A stretch of 64,000 nt of DNA from NCBI GenBank assembly GCA_002428995.1, contig DIYJ01000011.1, positions 1-64,000 of the forward strand, given 5' to 3'. Below, one piece after another: positions 31,758 to 40,263 of this stretch; position 1 is the stretch's first letter, and the number at the start of each line of letters is the position of its first letter. The notes under the pieces were generated by a model. It worked only from the letters and a program-made list of their open reading frames with translations, was not told the origin of the DNA and did not search any database. This stretch comes from Flavobacteriales bacterium UBA6057 (lineage in GTDB: Bacteria; Bacteroidota; Bacteroidia; Flavobacteriales_G; Salibacteraceae). The position numbers were made by a program, and so were the translations under genes.

Positions 31758-32993
31758 ATGGAATTCAGCAGTTTTCAGCTCGATAACGGGATCAGGGTTA
31801 TTCACCAGTTCGATAAGTCGGTCAACACCGTTCATTGTGGTTTCCTGATCAAGGCCGGTTCCCGGGATGAAACAGCGGAAGAGCACGGATTAGCTCACCT
31901 GATCGAACACTGCCTTTTCAAGGGCACCCAGAAGCGAAAAGCATTTCACATTCTCAATCGCATTGACTCGGTTGGAGGGGAATTGAATGCATACACGACT
32001 AAGGAAGAAACCTGTGTGTTTTCATCAGCACTTCGCGAGCACTTTACCAGGTCTGCGGAATTGCTCTTCGATATTGTGTTCTCCCCAATGTTTCCCGAGC
32101 GAGAGATTGAAAAGGAGAAGCAAGTCATTCTCGATGAGATCAATGCCTACAAGGATGCACCGGACGAAATGCTCTTTGATGACTTTGAGCAATACCTTTT
32201 TGACGGGCATTCCATTGGTCGTTCCATTCTCGGTGCCGAAAAAGTGATCAACAACCTGGGCCGGTCGCAGCTCATCGACTTTGTGGGTAAACACTACGCT
32301 ACCGATCGCATCGTGTTCAGCGTGGTAGGCAATGTGAGCCCGCGGCAGCTTGAGCGCTTCTGCGCGCAATACCTGGAGCAGATTCCGACCCGGAAATATT
32401 TGAACGGGAAACGGGTGCGGCCTCAAACCACAGCTTTTGATAAGCTGGAGAAAAGACCCGTTCATCAGTGTCACACCATTGTTGGATCAGAGTCCTTTGC
32501 CCTGGATCAGGATGAACGCAAAACAATGGTGCTGCTCAACAACATCCTTGGAGGACCCGCGATGAACAGCAGGCTCAACCTTCACATTCGGGAACGCTAT
32601 GGATTCTGTTATCACATCGAATCAGGTTACCATGCTTATTCCGATACGGGCATCTTTCAAGTCTATTTCGGGACCGATCAAAAACACCATGCGCGTACCC
32701 TGCGCCTCGTGAAAAAGGAATTGGAACGATTCATCGATGAACCACTCACTCCTCGTGCACTCAGCAACGCGCAGGGACAGCTCATCGGTCAGGTGGCGCT
32801 GGCGCGCGAAAACAGAGCTAACCACATGCTTTCGCTGGGGAAAGCTGTTCTTCACTTCGGTCAGGCAGACACCTTCGAGGATTTTGTAGAAGACGTTCAT
32901 TCCATCACCTCACAGGAAATTCAGGAAGTTGCAGCCCGTGTGTTTGATGGCGATCGAATGAGTTCTCTGGCATTTTTCCCTGAAAACGCATGA
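31758..32993 (+). CDS. M16 family zinc peptidase
   Basis: A 411-residue inverzincin. The motif HLIEH is in EEHGLAHLIEHCLFKGT at about residues 45-61, with the third-ligand region Glu about 70 residues on (INAYTTKEETCVFSS; EREIEKEKQVILDEI). Two M16 half-domains are present. There is no signal peptide, so it is cytoplasmic. It resembles bacterial processing-peptidase-like M16B proteins. The ATG at 31758 is preferred to a TTG at 31734, since relatives start near MEFSSFQLDNG. One base separates its stop from the next gene. Confidence 0.92.
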   Translation: MEFSSFQLDNGIRVIHQFDKSVNTVHCGFLIKAGSRDETAEEHGLAHLIEHCLFKGTQKRKAFHILNRIDSVGGELNAYTTKEETCVFSSALREHFTRSAELLFDIVFSPMFPEREIEKEKQVILDEINAYKDAPDEMLFDDFEQYLFDGHSIGRSILGAEKVINNLGRSQLIDFVGKHYATDRIVFSVVGNVSPRQLERFCAQYLEQIPTRKYLNGKRVRPQTTAFDKLEKRPVHQCHTIVGSESFALDQDERKTMVLLNNILGGPAMNSRLNLHIRERYGFCYHIESGYHAYSDTGIFQVYFGTDQKHHARTLRLVKKELERFIDEPLTPRALSNAQGQLIGQVALARENRANHMLSLGKAVLHFGQADTFEDFVEDVHSITSQEIQEVAARVFDGDRMSSLAFFPENA

Positions 32994-32994
32994 C

Positions 32995-35016
32995 ATGCTG
33001 CCTGCTGATTCCAGAGTGAATGTAGGAGGCGTTTTACTTTTTGCCGCGCTGTGTGTGGCACTTTTTCTTTCGAACAACGTTTTGGCTGATACATCACTGC
33101 TTCCTAAGTGGTTCGGCTTGGGTGTGGTAAGTGCGCTTGGAGCTTCTCTTCTTCTGTTTCAGAAGCGAATGGAGCTTTCCAGGTTGCTGATGCTGGGATT
33201 GTTTTCTTATTTAATCAGCCTGTTACCCGGTCTATTTGTGTCTTCTTTTTCTCCGGAAGCCGTCTACTTCACAGTCCGGGAATGCAGCTGGATCTTCTTT
33301 CTGCTTGTTTTTGCTGCTTCTTTACGTCCCAATTCAAGCCTCAAAAACCTCTTGGTTTTGCTATCCGCGGCAGGTGCCGTGGCGGCACTTTGGGCGCTGA
33401 AAGAATGGCTGGGACAGTTGGAAGGTATTACCATCACACACCAGGCAACCTATCACGTCAAGGCTGGTTTTGAGCATCGAAACATCTTGGTGGAATGGCT
33501 GGGCCTGCTTTTGCCGGCTTCCATCGCCTGTAGCATGCAGCTCAAAGGTGTTCAGCGGTGGCTGCATGCCGGCATCGCTTTTTTGATGACGGCCATGCTT
33601 GTCCTGCTGCTGGGACGCACTGGCTGGATTTCGCTCGGAATCGTGGTGTTGGTGTTTTTGATCGCTGAACGGAAAAGCCTCTCCGGGAAGTTTCGCTGGA
33701 TTCACCTGCTTCCCATCGCGCTCATCCTGGGGTGTTTGCTCGCAACAGTAGATGAACTCTACACCATCGGCCATCACTTCGAAACGGCATTTGATACTAC
33801 ATCTGGCACCACACGCGACCGCATGCTCTTATTGTCGCGAAGTTGGATGCTCTTCAGCCAAAACTGGTTGTTGGGCATCGGTTGGGGCGCCTGGCCTGTC
33901 AGCATCATGCCTTTTGATCAGTTTGAAATGCTCACCGAGAGCGGCAAGCTTTTCTATCAGAGACCCCACAATGATGTGCTCTTGCTGCTGAGCGAAGGAG
34001 GGGTATTTCCTGCGCTGACCTTCTTGCTACTGCTGTTCGGAGCTCTGAGATTGACCTTCAGAATGCCACCATCAACCGATCGCACATGGTTGCTGTCCAG
34101 TTTGTTGGTGTACGTATTTATCACCTTGATTGCCTTCCCATTGGAGCGAATGGAGCATCGCATCCTGTTGGCGGTGTTTTTGGTAGCGGCTTACCAAAGC
34201 AAGGCACCGCATCGTTTGCTTTCTGGGCGATACATGGTTGTGGCAATGGTTGGACTAGCGTCTTGTCTTTCGAGGTTTCACGATCGCTTACAAAGCGAGC
34301 GGGCCCTTGCTCAAGCCTCGAAGGCTTATGACGAGGGACGATGGGAAGAAACCTTGGAATACCTGAAGGATGCTGACCGTGCATTTCTAGCTATCGATGC
34401 ATCTTCTCTGCCAGTAGATTGGTACAGGGGAGCTTCCCTGCTCAATCTCGGTAGCCTCGAAGTGGGGTGTAATGCCTTTCGCAATGCCGCAGCCATCAAT
34501 CCGCATCATCCTGAGGTGCAGAACAGCCTCGGGGTTTGTGCGTATCGTCATGGCAATTCCAAAGCAGCAGAGTATCACTTCTACCAGGCCGTTCGTTACA
34601 CACCAAGCTTCAGCGATGCCTGGGTAAATATCGCGCTCCTTCAACGGGCGAAGGGCCAGGATGAAGAAGCTTTTGAAAGCCTCAATCACGCAGATCCAAC
34701 CACGGAGGACCTACACTATCGGCAGCTGGCCATGAAGCTCGCAGTCCAACGAATTGATGCTATGGTGTCCGATTACGATGAGCGTAAACTCAAGCTTACC
34801 ATCATCGCCATTCGCAATACACCTCATTGGGCATTGGATGTGTTTCAGAAATCCGTGACCAATTGCATTCCGTTTGAAGAGCAGGTCTTGATCGATGCGT
34901 TTTATTACATGTTCAGCTATTGTGGAGAAGGAGCTGATTGCGATGAGATCCGCGCTATGAAGCAACATTATATTCCCACTCGGGAAATCCTAATGGACAA
35001 CGGTCGGGTTGAGTGA
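32995..35016 (+). CDS. O-antigen ligase/polymerase-like membrane protein with TPR tail
   Basis: A 673-residue protein. About eleven TM helices within residues 1-420 include the Wzy_C/WaaL region: GRTGWISLGIVVLVF at about 205, a long external loop (270-330), then RPHNDVLLLLSEGG with the conserved His. The C-terminal 250 residues are periplasmic or cytoplasmic TPR repeats (ALAQASKAYDEGRWEETLEYL; NSLGVCAYRHGNSKAAEYHF). Such proteins ligate or polymerise glycans on lipid carriers, and some O-glycosylate proteins. It follows the M16 gene by one base. Confidence 0.85.
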   Translation: MLPADSRVNVGGVLLFAALCVALFLSNNVLADTSLLPKWFGLGVVSALGASLLLFQKRMELSRLLMLGLFSYLISLLPGLFVSSFSPEAVYFTVRECSWIFFLLVFAASLRPNSSLKNLLVLLSAAGAVAALWALKEWLGQLEGITITHQATYHVKAGFEHRNILVEWLGLLLPASIACSMQLKGVQRWLHAGIAFLMTAMLVLLLGRTGWISLGIVVLVFLIAERKSLSGKFRWIHLLPIALILGCLLATVDELYTIGHHFETAFDTTSGTTRDRMLLLSRSWMLFSQNWLLGIGWGAWPVSIMPFDQFEMLTESGKLFYQRPHNDVLLLLSEGGVFPALTFLLLLFGALRLTFRMPPSTDRTWLLSSLLVYVFITLIAFPLERMEHRILLAVFLVAAYQSKAPHRLLSGRYMVVAMVGLASCLSRFHDRLQSERALAQASKAYDEGRWEETLEYLKDADRAFLAIDASSLPVDWYRGASLLNLGSLEVGCNAFRNAAAINPHHPEVQNSLGVCAYRHGNSKAAEYHFYQAVRYTPSFSDAWVNIALLQRAKGQDEEAFESLNHADPTTEDLHYRQLAMKLAVQRIDAMVSDYDERKLKLTIIAIRNTPHWALDVFQKSVTNCIPFEEQVLIDAFYYMFSYCGEGADCDEIRAMKQHYIPTREILMDNGRVE

Positions 35017-35084
35017 TTGGGATTAAGTCCGGCTCTTCCATGTGATTTCACTTTCGATGGCTTTCTTCGCAAAAAAGAACCCAC

Positions 35085-35726
35085 ATGGAGTTTCTACCAG
35101 AAGAAATTGATGCTTACTCTGAGCGGTTTACCCAAGCCGAATCCAGCCTGTTGGCTGAGCTCAATCGTTTCACGAACTCAAAAGTGCTCATGCCACGGAT
35201 GCTTGCCGGACATCTGCAGGGGCGTGTATTGAGCATGCTCAGTCACATGATTCGACCGAAGAAAGTAGTGGAGATTGGAACCTACACCGGTTATTCTGCA
35301 TTGTGCTGGGTCGAAGGACTGGCCAGCGGTGGAGTAGTGGAGACCATCGAAGTGAATGATGAACTCGAGGATAAGATTCGTTCGTTTTTCGATCGATCTG
35401 AATACAAGGACCAAATCAAGTTGCACATTGGTCATGCGCTAGAAGTGTTGAACACCATTGAAGGGCCGATTGACCTGGTGTACATCGATGCCGACAAGGA
35501 GAACTATGCAGCTTACTACGATGCTGTTTTTGATCGCGTGAGCCCCGGAGGATACATCATTGCTGACAATGTGCTTTGGAGCGGCAAAGTCACGGATCCC
35601 GTTGAAAAGATGGATATGGAGACCAAGGCATTGTTTGATTATTCATCCAAGATCCATTCGGACGACCGGGTTCAAAATGTGTTGTTTCCCATCCGCGATG
35701 GACTGTTGATCGCACGAAAATCCTAG
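35085..35726 (+). CDS. class I SAM-dependent O-methyltransferase
   Basis: A 213-residue Methyltransf_3 (COMT-like) enzyme. The SAM motif I region is VVEIGTYTGYSALCW (about 60-75), then VVETIEVNDE, metal-binding VYIDADKENYAAYY and GGYIIADNVLWSG. Bacterial members methylate catechols or other small phenolics with a divalent metal; the substrate is unknown. It lies four bases before the threonine aldolase gene. Confidence 0.93.
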   Translation: MEFLPEEIDAYSERFTQAESSLLAELNRFTNSKVLMPRMLAGHLQGRVLSMLSHMIRPKKVVEIGTYTGYSALCWVEGLASGGVVETIEVNDELEDKIRSFFDRSEYKDQIKLHIGHALEVLNTIEGPIDLVYIDADKENYAAYYDAVFDRVSPGGYIIADNVLWSGKVTDPVEKMDMETKALFDYSSKIHSDDRVQNVLFPIRDGLLIARKS

Positions 35727-35729
35727 GCT

Positions 35730-36752
35730 ATGATTGCAGATTTCAGAAGTGATACGGTAACGAAACCTACACCGGGAATGCTCGAGGCTATGCACCGGGC
35801 CAAGGTTGGTGACGATGTGTTTGAAGACGACCCAACGGTCAACGAACTCCAGTCTTTTGCGGCTGAGTTGTTTGGAAGAGAAGCCGCTCTGTTTTGTCCA
35901 TCCGGTACCATGACCAACCAGATTGCGATCAAGGTGCATACGCAGCCCGGAGACGAAGTGGTGTGTGATCAGCTGAGCCATATTTACAACTATGAAGGAG
36001 GAGGAATTGCTTCCAACTCCGGTTGCAGCGTCCGGCTGATGCGTGGAGAACGCGGTCGATATACTGCCGCTGATGTAGAAGCAAGTGTGCTACCGGATGA
36101 TCCACATTTTCCGAGAACAAGCTTAGTTTCCGTTGAAAACACGAGCAACAAGGGAGGAGGTGCCATTTGGAACAATGCAGAAATCGCTCAGATCCGAGCG
36201 GTTTGTGATTCCCACAATCTGAAGTTCCACCTAGATGGTGCCAGACTGTTCAACGCGTTGGTGGAAACCGGGCAAACACCCGTGGAAGTGGGAGCTACTT
36301 TTGATTCCATCTCTATTTGCCTCAGCAAGGGGCTTGGCTGCCCTGTGGGGTCTTTGGTGATCGGAGATGCTGACTTCATCCACCAGGCCAGGCGGGTAAG
36401 GAAGGCGTTTGGCGGTGGTATGCGTCAGGCCGGATACATCGCTGCGGCAGGGTTGTATGCACTGAACCATCAGGTGCAGCGTTTGAAAGACGATCATGCA
36501 CTGGCACGCCAATTGGAAGCCGAGCTGTTAAAGCAACATTGGGTGAGTCAGGTGATTCCGGTAGAGACAAACATTGTGGTAGCTGAATTGATAGAAGGTC
36601 TGACGCCTTCGGCCGCTGTTGAGCAACTGCAGGCGCAGGGAGTGTTGGCGGTACCTTTTGGAAGCCGGCAGATCCGTTTTGTAACCCACCTCGACATTGA
36701 TGAAGAGTTAATATCTTTCACCTTTGACACCCTGCCTAAACTGAAGTGCTGA
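35730..36752 (+). CDS. low-specificity L-threonine aldolase (PLP, beta-eliminating lyase family)
   Basis: A 340-residue fold-type I PLP enzyme cleaving L-threonine/allo-threonine to glycine and acetaldehyde. It opens with the family start DFRSDTVTKPTPGML and has VGDDVFEDDPTVNELQ, the PLP Asp in FHLDGARLFNA and the Schiff-base Lys200 in SICLSKGLGCPVGS. It is cotranscribed with the O-methyltransferase (four-base gap) and probably the DUF4197 gene after it. Confidence 0.93.
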   Translation: MIADFRSDTVTKPTPGMLEAMHRAKVGDDVFEDDPTVNELQSFAAELFGREAALFCPSGTMTNQIAIKVHTQPGDEVVCDQLSHIYNYEGGGIASNSGCSVRLMRGERGRYTAADVEASVLPDDPHFPRTSLVSVENTSNKGGGAIWNNAEIAQIRAVCDSHNLKFHLDGARLFNALVETGQTPVEVGATFDSISICLSKGLGCPVGSLVIGDADFIHQARRVRKAFGGGMRQAGYIAAAGLYALNHQVQRLKDDHALARQLEAELLKQHWVSQVIPVETNIVVAELIEGLTPSAAVEQLQAQGVLAVPFGSRQIRFVTHLDIDEELISFTFDTLPKLKC

Positions 36753-36781
36753 TCTTTGCAAGCACGAAAAAGACAAGTCAT

Positions 36782-37516
36782 ATGAAGAAGTTTCTGTTGG
36801 TTTTAGCGATGGTCGGTACCGTATTCAGCTCCTGCGATGAGGGCTTCGATCTGTTGGAAGATGAAGTAGGTTATGTGGAGATCGTAGCTGGATTGAAACA
36901 AGCCTTGGAAGTAGGTACGGATACAGCAGTAGCGAAGCTGAACGTAACCGATGGCTTTTTTGGAGACGAGATCGTCAAGATTCTACTGCCAGAAGAAGCT
37001 CAACCCGTTTATGATGTGGCGAGCCAAATTCCAGGAATCAGCAATGTGATTGACGAAACCATCCTCGCCATCAACCGCTCTGCCGAAGACGCAGCGGTGG
37101 AGGCCAAGCCCATATTCGTGGATGCGATCACCAACATGACCCTGAACGATGCCACAGACATTCTCTACGGTGAGGATACTGCGGCTACTTCCTACCTCCG
37201 AACCAACACGTATCAGGGACTTTACGATGCTTTTAAGCCCAAGATCGAGACTTCACTCTCCAAGGATTTGATCGGTGGCCTTTCCGCTGAAGATGTCTAT
37301 TCTCAGTTGATCGGAACTTACAACACGGCCTCCATCGGTGGCCTGCTTTGGGACCGCATTGAGAGTAATTCGCTGAGCGAGCATACAACTAACAAGGCGC
37401 TAAGAGGCCTTTTCATCAAAGTAGGGGAACAAGAGAAAGGCATTCGTGAAAACCCAGTGGAGCGCGTTACCGAGCTGCTCGAGGATGTTTTTGCTTTGCA
37501 GGACGATCAGCAGTAG
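36782..37516 (+). CDS. DUF4197 lipoprotein
   Basis: A 244-residue lipoprotein (LVLAMVGTVFSSC, Cys about 17) made mainly of alpha helices, matching DUF4197: AGLKQALEVGTDTAVAKLN, DGFFGDEIVKILLPEEAQPV, NRSAEDAAVEAKPIF and TNKALRGLFIKVGEQEKGIR. Function unknown; it is common in Proteobacteria and Bacteroidota envelopes. The ATG at 36782 is chosen for its signal peptide. Confidence 0.88.
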   Translation: MKKFLLVLAMVGTVFSSCDEGFDLLEDEVGYVEIVAGLKQALEVGTDTAVAKLNVTDGFFGDEIVKILLPEEAQPVYDVASQIPGISNVIDETILAINRSAEDAAVEAKPIFVDAITNMTLNDATDILYGEDTAATSYLRTNTYQGLYDAFKPKIETSLSKDLIGGLSAEDVYSQLIGTYNTASIGGLLWDRIESNSLSEHTTNKALRGLFIKVGEQEKGIRENPVERVTELLEDVFALQDDQQ

Positions 37517-37540
37517 TTCTTCAGGTTTGGGGTTTTTCCA

Positions 37541-37586
37541 GGTCTCTTTCGAGACGTGCTGCCAAGCAGCACTCCTCAAGATGACC
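37541..37586. repeat. REP-like palindromic element
   Basis: GGTC...GACC ends enclose a core hairpin GTGCTG-CCAAG-CAGCAC (37556-37572) with CGAGAC and CTCAAGATGA flanks. The word order (TCATCTTGAGGAGTGC...GCACGTCTCG on the other strand) resembles a widespread class of bacterial REP-like repeats. It lies in the 192-base spacer between convergent genes, which also holds GGTTGC-rich low-complexity DNA (about 37669-37695). Confidence 0.55.
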
Positions 37587-37708
37587 ATGATGTGCTTACT
37601 AAGCATATGCCACGCTGAATTGGGCTGATTTTGGAACCTCGTGTCGTGGACATGCCGCTATTTGAGGTTGCGGTTGCCGGTTGCAGTTGAGATTGTCCTT
37701 CTCCTTCT

Positions 37709-39325
37709 CTATTCAAACACCTCTTCAACCACCTTCGGAGTAGCCGTGTCAGGCAAGGGGAGGTCATAAAGCAAACAGATGGTCGATGCGATCTGTGTGA
37801 TGCTGTGGTAACGATGGCTTTCCCCCTTTTTGATTCCAGGGCCGTAGAAGATCATCGGCACGTGAGTGTCATAGGTGTAGGAAGTGCCGTGAGTGGTTCC
37901 ACCGGCATGATAGCTCATCCATCCTGGAAGGTATTGCACCACCAGATCACCCGACCTCTGCGGATGCCATCCCATGCGGGCAAGACTTGAAAAATCATCT
38001 GGAGGCAGCGGTGCGGTCAGTTGAGTCTTGGTCAATACATTGGCAACGCCTCGTTGTTCCATGATGAAGCCCTGGAGGCGCTGAATCACCATTTCGGGCT
38101 CCATTCCCTTCTCCTTAATGTCAGCCCGACTCAGGAACACTTGCTGGTTTGAGTAGCTCAGTAGCGCTGCGCCTAGTCCAAACTCCTCCGCGAGGAACTC
38201 TTGCATTCCCTTTTTCAGCTCGCTGTTGCTCAGGTAGTTGGCTGGTATTTTGTGATCGTTCAAGTACTGAGGCACTTGTGCGGCAGCATGGTCCGCAGTA
38301 AGGAAAAGCGCATAGTTCCCCGTTCCCACTTTTTCATCCAGGGTCTTGAGCAGGGCAGCAATTTCAAGGTCGAGTCGTAGGTAGGTGTCTTCCACTTCGA
38401 TGGACTGCGGCCCATAGCTGTGACCGACCATGTCAGGTGAAGAAAACGATACCGCCAGCAAGTCTGTGTACTCATCCGTTCCCAGTGCTTCTCCCTCGAT
38501 GGCAGCCTCAGCGAGCTCCCGTAGTATGGTATTGCCATGGGGTGTAGAAGCCAGAACCTTGAATCCCTGCTCGCGAACGGCCTTTTCCAGCTCGTAAGGA
38601 AAGACAGGCTTTTCAGATCCGGTAATGGAGCGCTCGTAAGGTGTGTCGTCCTGCGTGCTCTCGGTGTATTCCCCAATGGGAAGCAGTGTAGACCATCCGC
38701 TTTTGACGTATTGATCCACCGTGCGTTTCTCGTTTGTGTTCACCAACCACTGGGGCAGTGTGTCCCTGTAGTAGTTGCTCGAAATGAAGTCGCCTGTTTC
38801 ATAATCAAACCAATAGGCCGCATTCGCAGCGTGACCCGCGGGCAGAATGGCTCCTCGATCTTTGATCGATATGCCAATGCTTTTGCCGCGAAACAGAGTT
38901 CCGATGCGCACAGCGTCTCCCAGTCCGGGAGAAAGCAATCGGTGAGGAGACATTTTTCCATTCTCTGTTTCCGAGCCTACGGTATTGGCCTCTTCGTCAG
39001 AGACGCAATATGCACTGGTGCCCTCTTGCTTGTCATACCAGTTATTGGCAATGATGCCGTGCACCATGGGCGAAGTCCCCGTGTAGATGGAAGCATGCCC
39101 CGGTCCCGTGTAGGTCGGGATGTAGTTGAAATGAGCGTTCTTGCAATTGAATCCATCCCGAAGCAGACGCTTGAATCCGTCATCGCCCAGCTTATCCCAA
39201 TAGCGCGTGATGTAATCTGCGCGCATCTGATCGACCACAATTCCAACAATGAGCTTGGGCTGTTGCTGCGCTTGCGACCAGGATGCAAGTAACAACAGAC
39301 TTAAGGAAAGGACATACTTGTTCAT
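37709..39325 (-). CDS. pafA: PafA-type alkaline phosphatase
   Basis: A 538-residue exported phosphatase of the alkaline phosphatase superfamily. After a signal peptide (LSLSLLLLASWSQA) come LIVGIVVDQMRADY (metal Asp), PTYTGPGHASIYTGTSP (Thr nucleophile; PafA uses Thr rather than Ser), SFSSPDMVGHSYGP and LTADHAAAQVPQYL, and a late HGTSYTYDTHVPMIF. PafA hydrolyses phosphate monoesters and is constitutive in some Bacteroidota. The ATG at 39325 overlaps the crcB stop. Last gene of the pyrG operon. Confidence 0.92.
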   Translation of the reverse strand: MNKYVLSLSLLLLASWSQAQQQPKLIVGIVVDQMRADYITRYWDKLGDDGFKRLLRDGFNCKNAHFNYIPTYTGPGHASIYTGTSPMVHGIIANNWYDKQEGTSAYCVSDEEANTVGSETENGKMSPHRLLSPGLGDAVRIGTLFRGKSIGISIKDRGAILPAGHAANAAYWFDYETGDFISSNYYRDTLPQWLVNTNEKRTVDQYVKSGWSTLLPIGEYTESTQDDTPYERSITGSEKPVFPYELEKAVREQGFKVLASTPHGNTILRELAEAAIEGEALGTDEYTDLLAVSFSSPDMVGHSYGPQSIEVEDTYLRLDLEIAALLKTLDEKVGTGNYALFLTADHAAAQVPQYLNDHKIPANYLSNSELKKGMQEFLAEEFGLGAALLSYSNQQVFLSRADIKEKGMEPEMVIQRLQGFIMEQRGVANVLTKTQLTAPLPPDDFSSLARMGWHPQRSGDLVVQYLPGWMSYHAGGTTHGTSYTYDTHVPMIFYGPGIKKGESHRYHSITQIASTICLLYDLPLPDTATPKVVEEVFE

Positions 39326-39684
39326 TCGTTGATGGTTTTGCTCCATGCAAAAAGGATGATGATACAAACGGCAATGCTGAGCGCCACGTTGATGATGGCC
39401 CACAGCGTTTGGCCTGAACGCATAAGCTGCAAGGTTTCCAGGCTGAACGTGGAGAAGGTGCTGAATCCACCGCACACACCAACGATCAGCAGTGCAGCCA
39501 GCGTAGGCTGTTCGGTCCACGAGAAGCGAAACACCAACCAGCCCAGGAGCAGGCAGCTCAACACATTGGCAGCCAGCGTGGCGATCGGGAAAGAAGTAAG
39601 CTCTAAATGGCGAAAGGCAAGGCTGAGTCCATAGCGCAAGACGCTTCCGATTCCGCCTCCTATGAATACCGCCAGCCAGTTCAT
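39322..39684 (-). CDS. crcB: fluoride channel CrcB/Fluc
   Basis: A 120-residue protein with four TM helices, of normal length. Family motifs are GGGIGSVLRYGL at the N-terminus, AANVLSCLLLGW with the channel Asn, and GVCGGFSTFSTFSLE with the pore Phe residues. It forms an antiparallel dimer that lets fluoride out. It overlaps PAP2 upstream and pafA downstream by four bases each. No fluoride riboswitch was recognised; none is expected mid-operon. Confidence 0.94.
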   Translation of the reverse strand: MNWLAVFIGGGIGSVLRYGLSLAFRHLELTSFPIATLAANVLSCLLLGWLVFRFSWTEQPTLAALLIVGVCGGFSTFSTFSLETLQLMRSGQTLWAIINVALSIAVCIIILFAWSKTINE

Positions 39685-40259
39685 AACTCGCTTAGAAGTT
39701 CGGGGCGAAACCTTTTCATGAGGCTTCGGAAGGTGCTGAACAAGAGTATAGCAATGACACTAGAAAGCATGAAGCCTCCCATCACGTCAAAAGCGTAGTG
39801 CTTGCCCAGGTATATTCTCGAATATCCATTCAACACAGCCCAAACGATCATGGTGAAAGACAGCCAACGCTGTTTCATGATAAAACTGAGTATCATCGCC
39901 AGGCCCATAGTGTTAGTGGCATGAGAAGAGACAAAGCTGAACTTGCCGCCACATCCATCAACCAGGTGAAGGTGTTCCATGACACCGGGAGCGTGGCAGG
40001 GTCTCAATCGACCAAAGGACTCTTTGAACAGAACGGAAATCTGATCTGTGAGGACGAGGTTCGCGAAGATCAGCAAGACGATGAAGAGCGCATTCATTTT
40101 ACCGAAGCGCCTGGTGATCAGCAAGAGTATACCAAGGTAAAGTGGCAGCCAGGTAAGCTTGTCGCTGATCATCACCATGGCTTCGTCCAGCCAGGGCGTA
40201 TGGAAGTGATTGATGGTAATGCTCAGTGCACGATCTACCGAAAGGAGCGACTCAAGCAT
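39681..40259 (-). CDS. PAP2 family phosphatase
   Basis: A 192-residue membrane phosphatase with the three acid-phosphatase motifs: KESFGRLRP, SSHATNTMG (usually PSGH; here SSHA) and SRIYLGKHYAFDVMGG. Such enzymes dephosphorylate lipid phosphates including undecaprenyl pyrophosphate, phosphatidylglycerol phosphate or lipid A. The replaced Pro-Ser-Gly-His form is common in Bacteroidota. It starts four bases after pyrG. Confidence 0.92.
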   Translation of the reverse strand: MLESLLSVDRALSITINHFHTPWLDEAMVMISDKLTWLPLYLGILLLITRRFGKMNALFIVLLIFANLVLTDQISVLFKESFGRLRPCHAPGVMEHLHLVDGCGGKFSFVSSHATNTMGLAMILSFIMKQRWLSFTMIVWAVLNGYSRIYLGKHYAFDVMGGFMLSSVIAILLFSTFRSLMKRFRPELLSEL

Positions 40260-40263
40260 TGCT

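Noticed and set aside
38537..39292. 251-residue frame antisense to the PafA-type gene
   Set aside because: It is a shadow of a clear phosphatase gene; codon pattern and motifs belong to the other strand.
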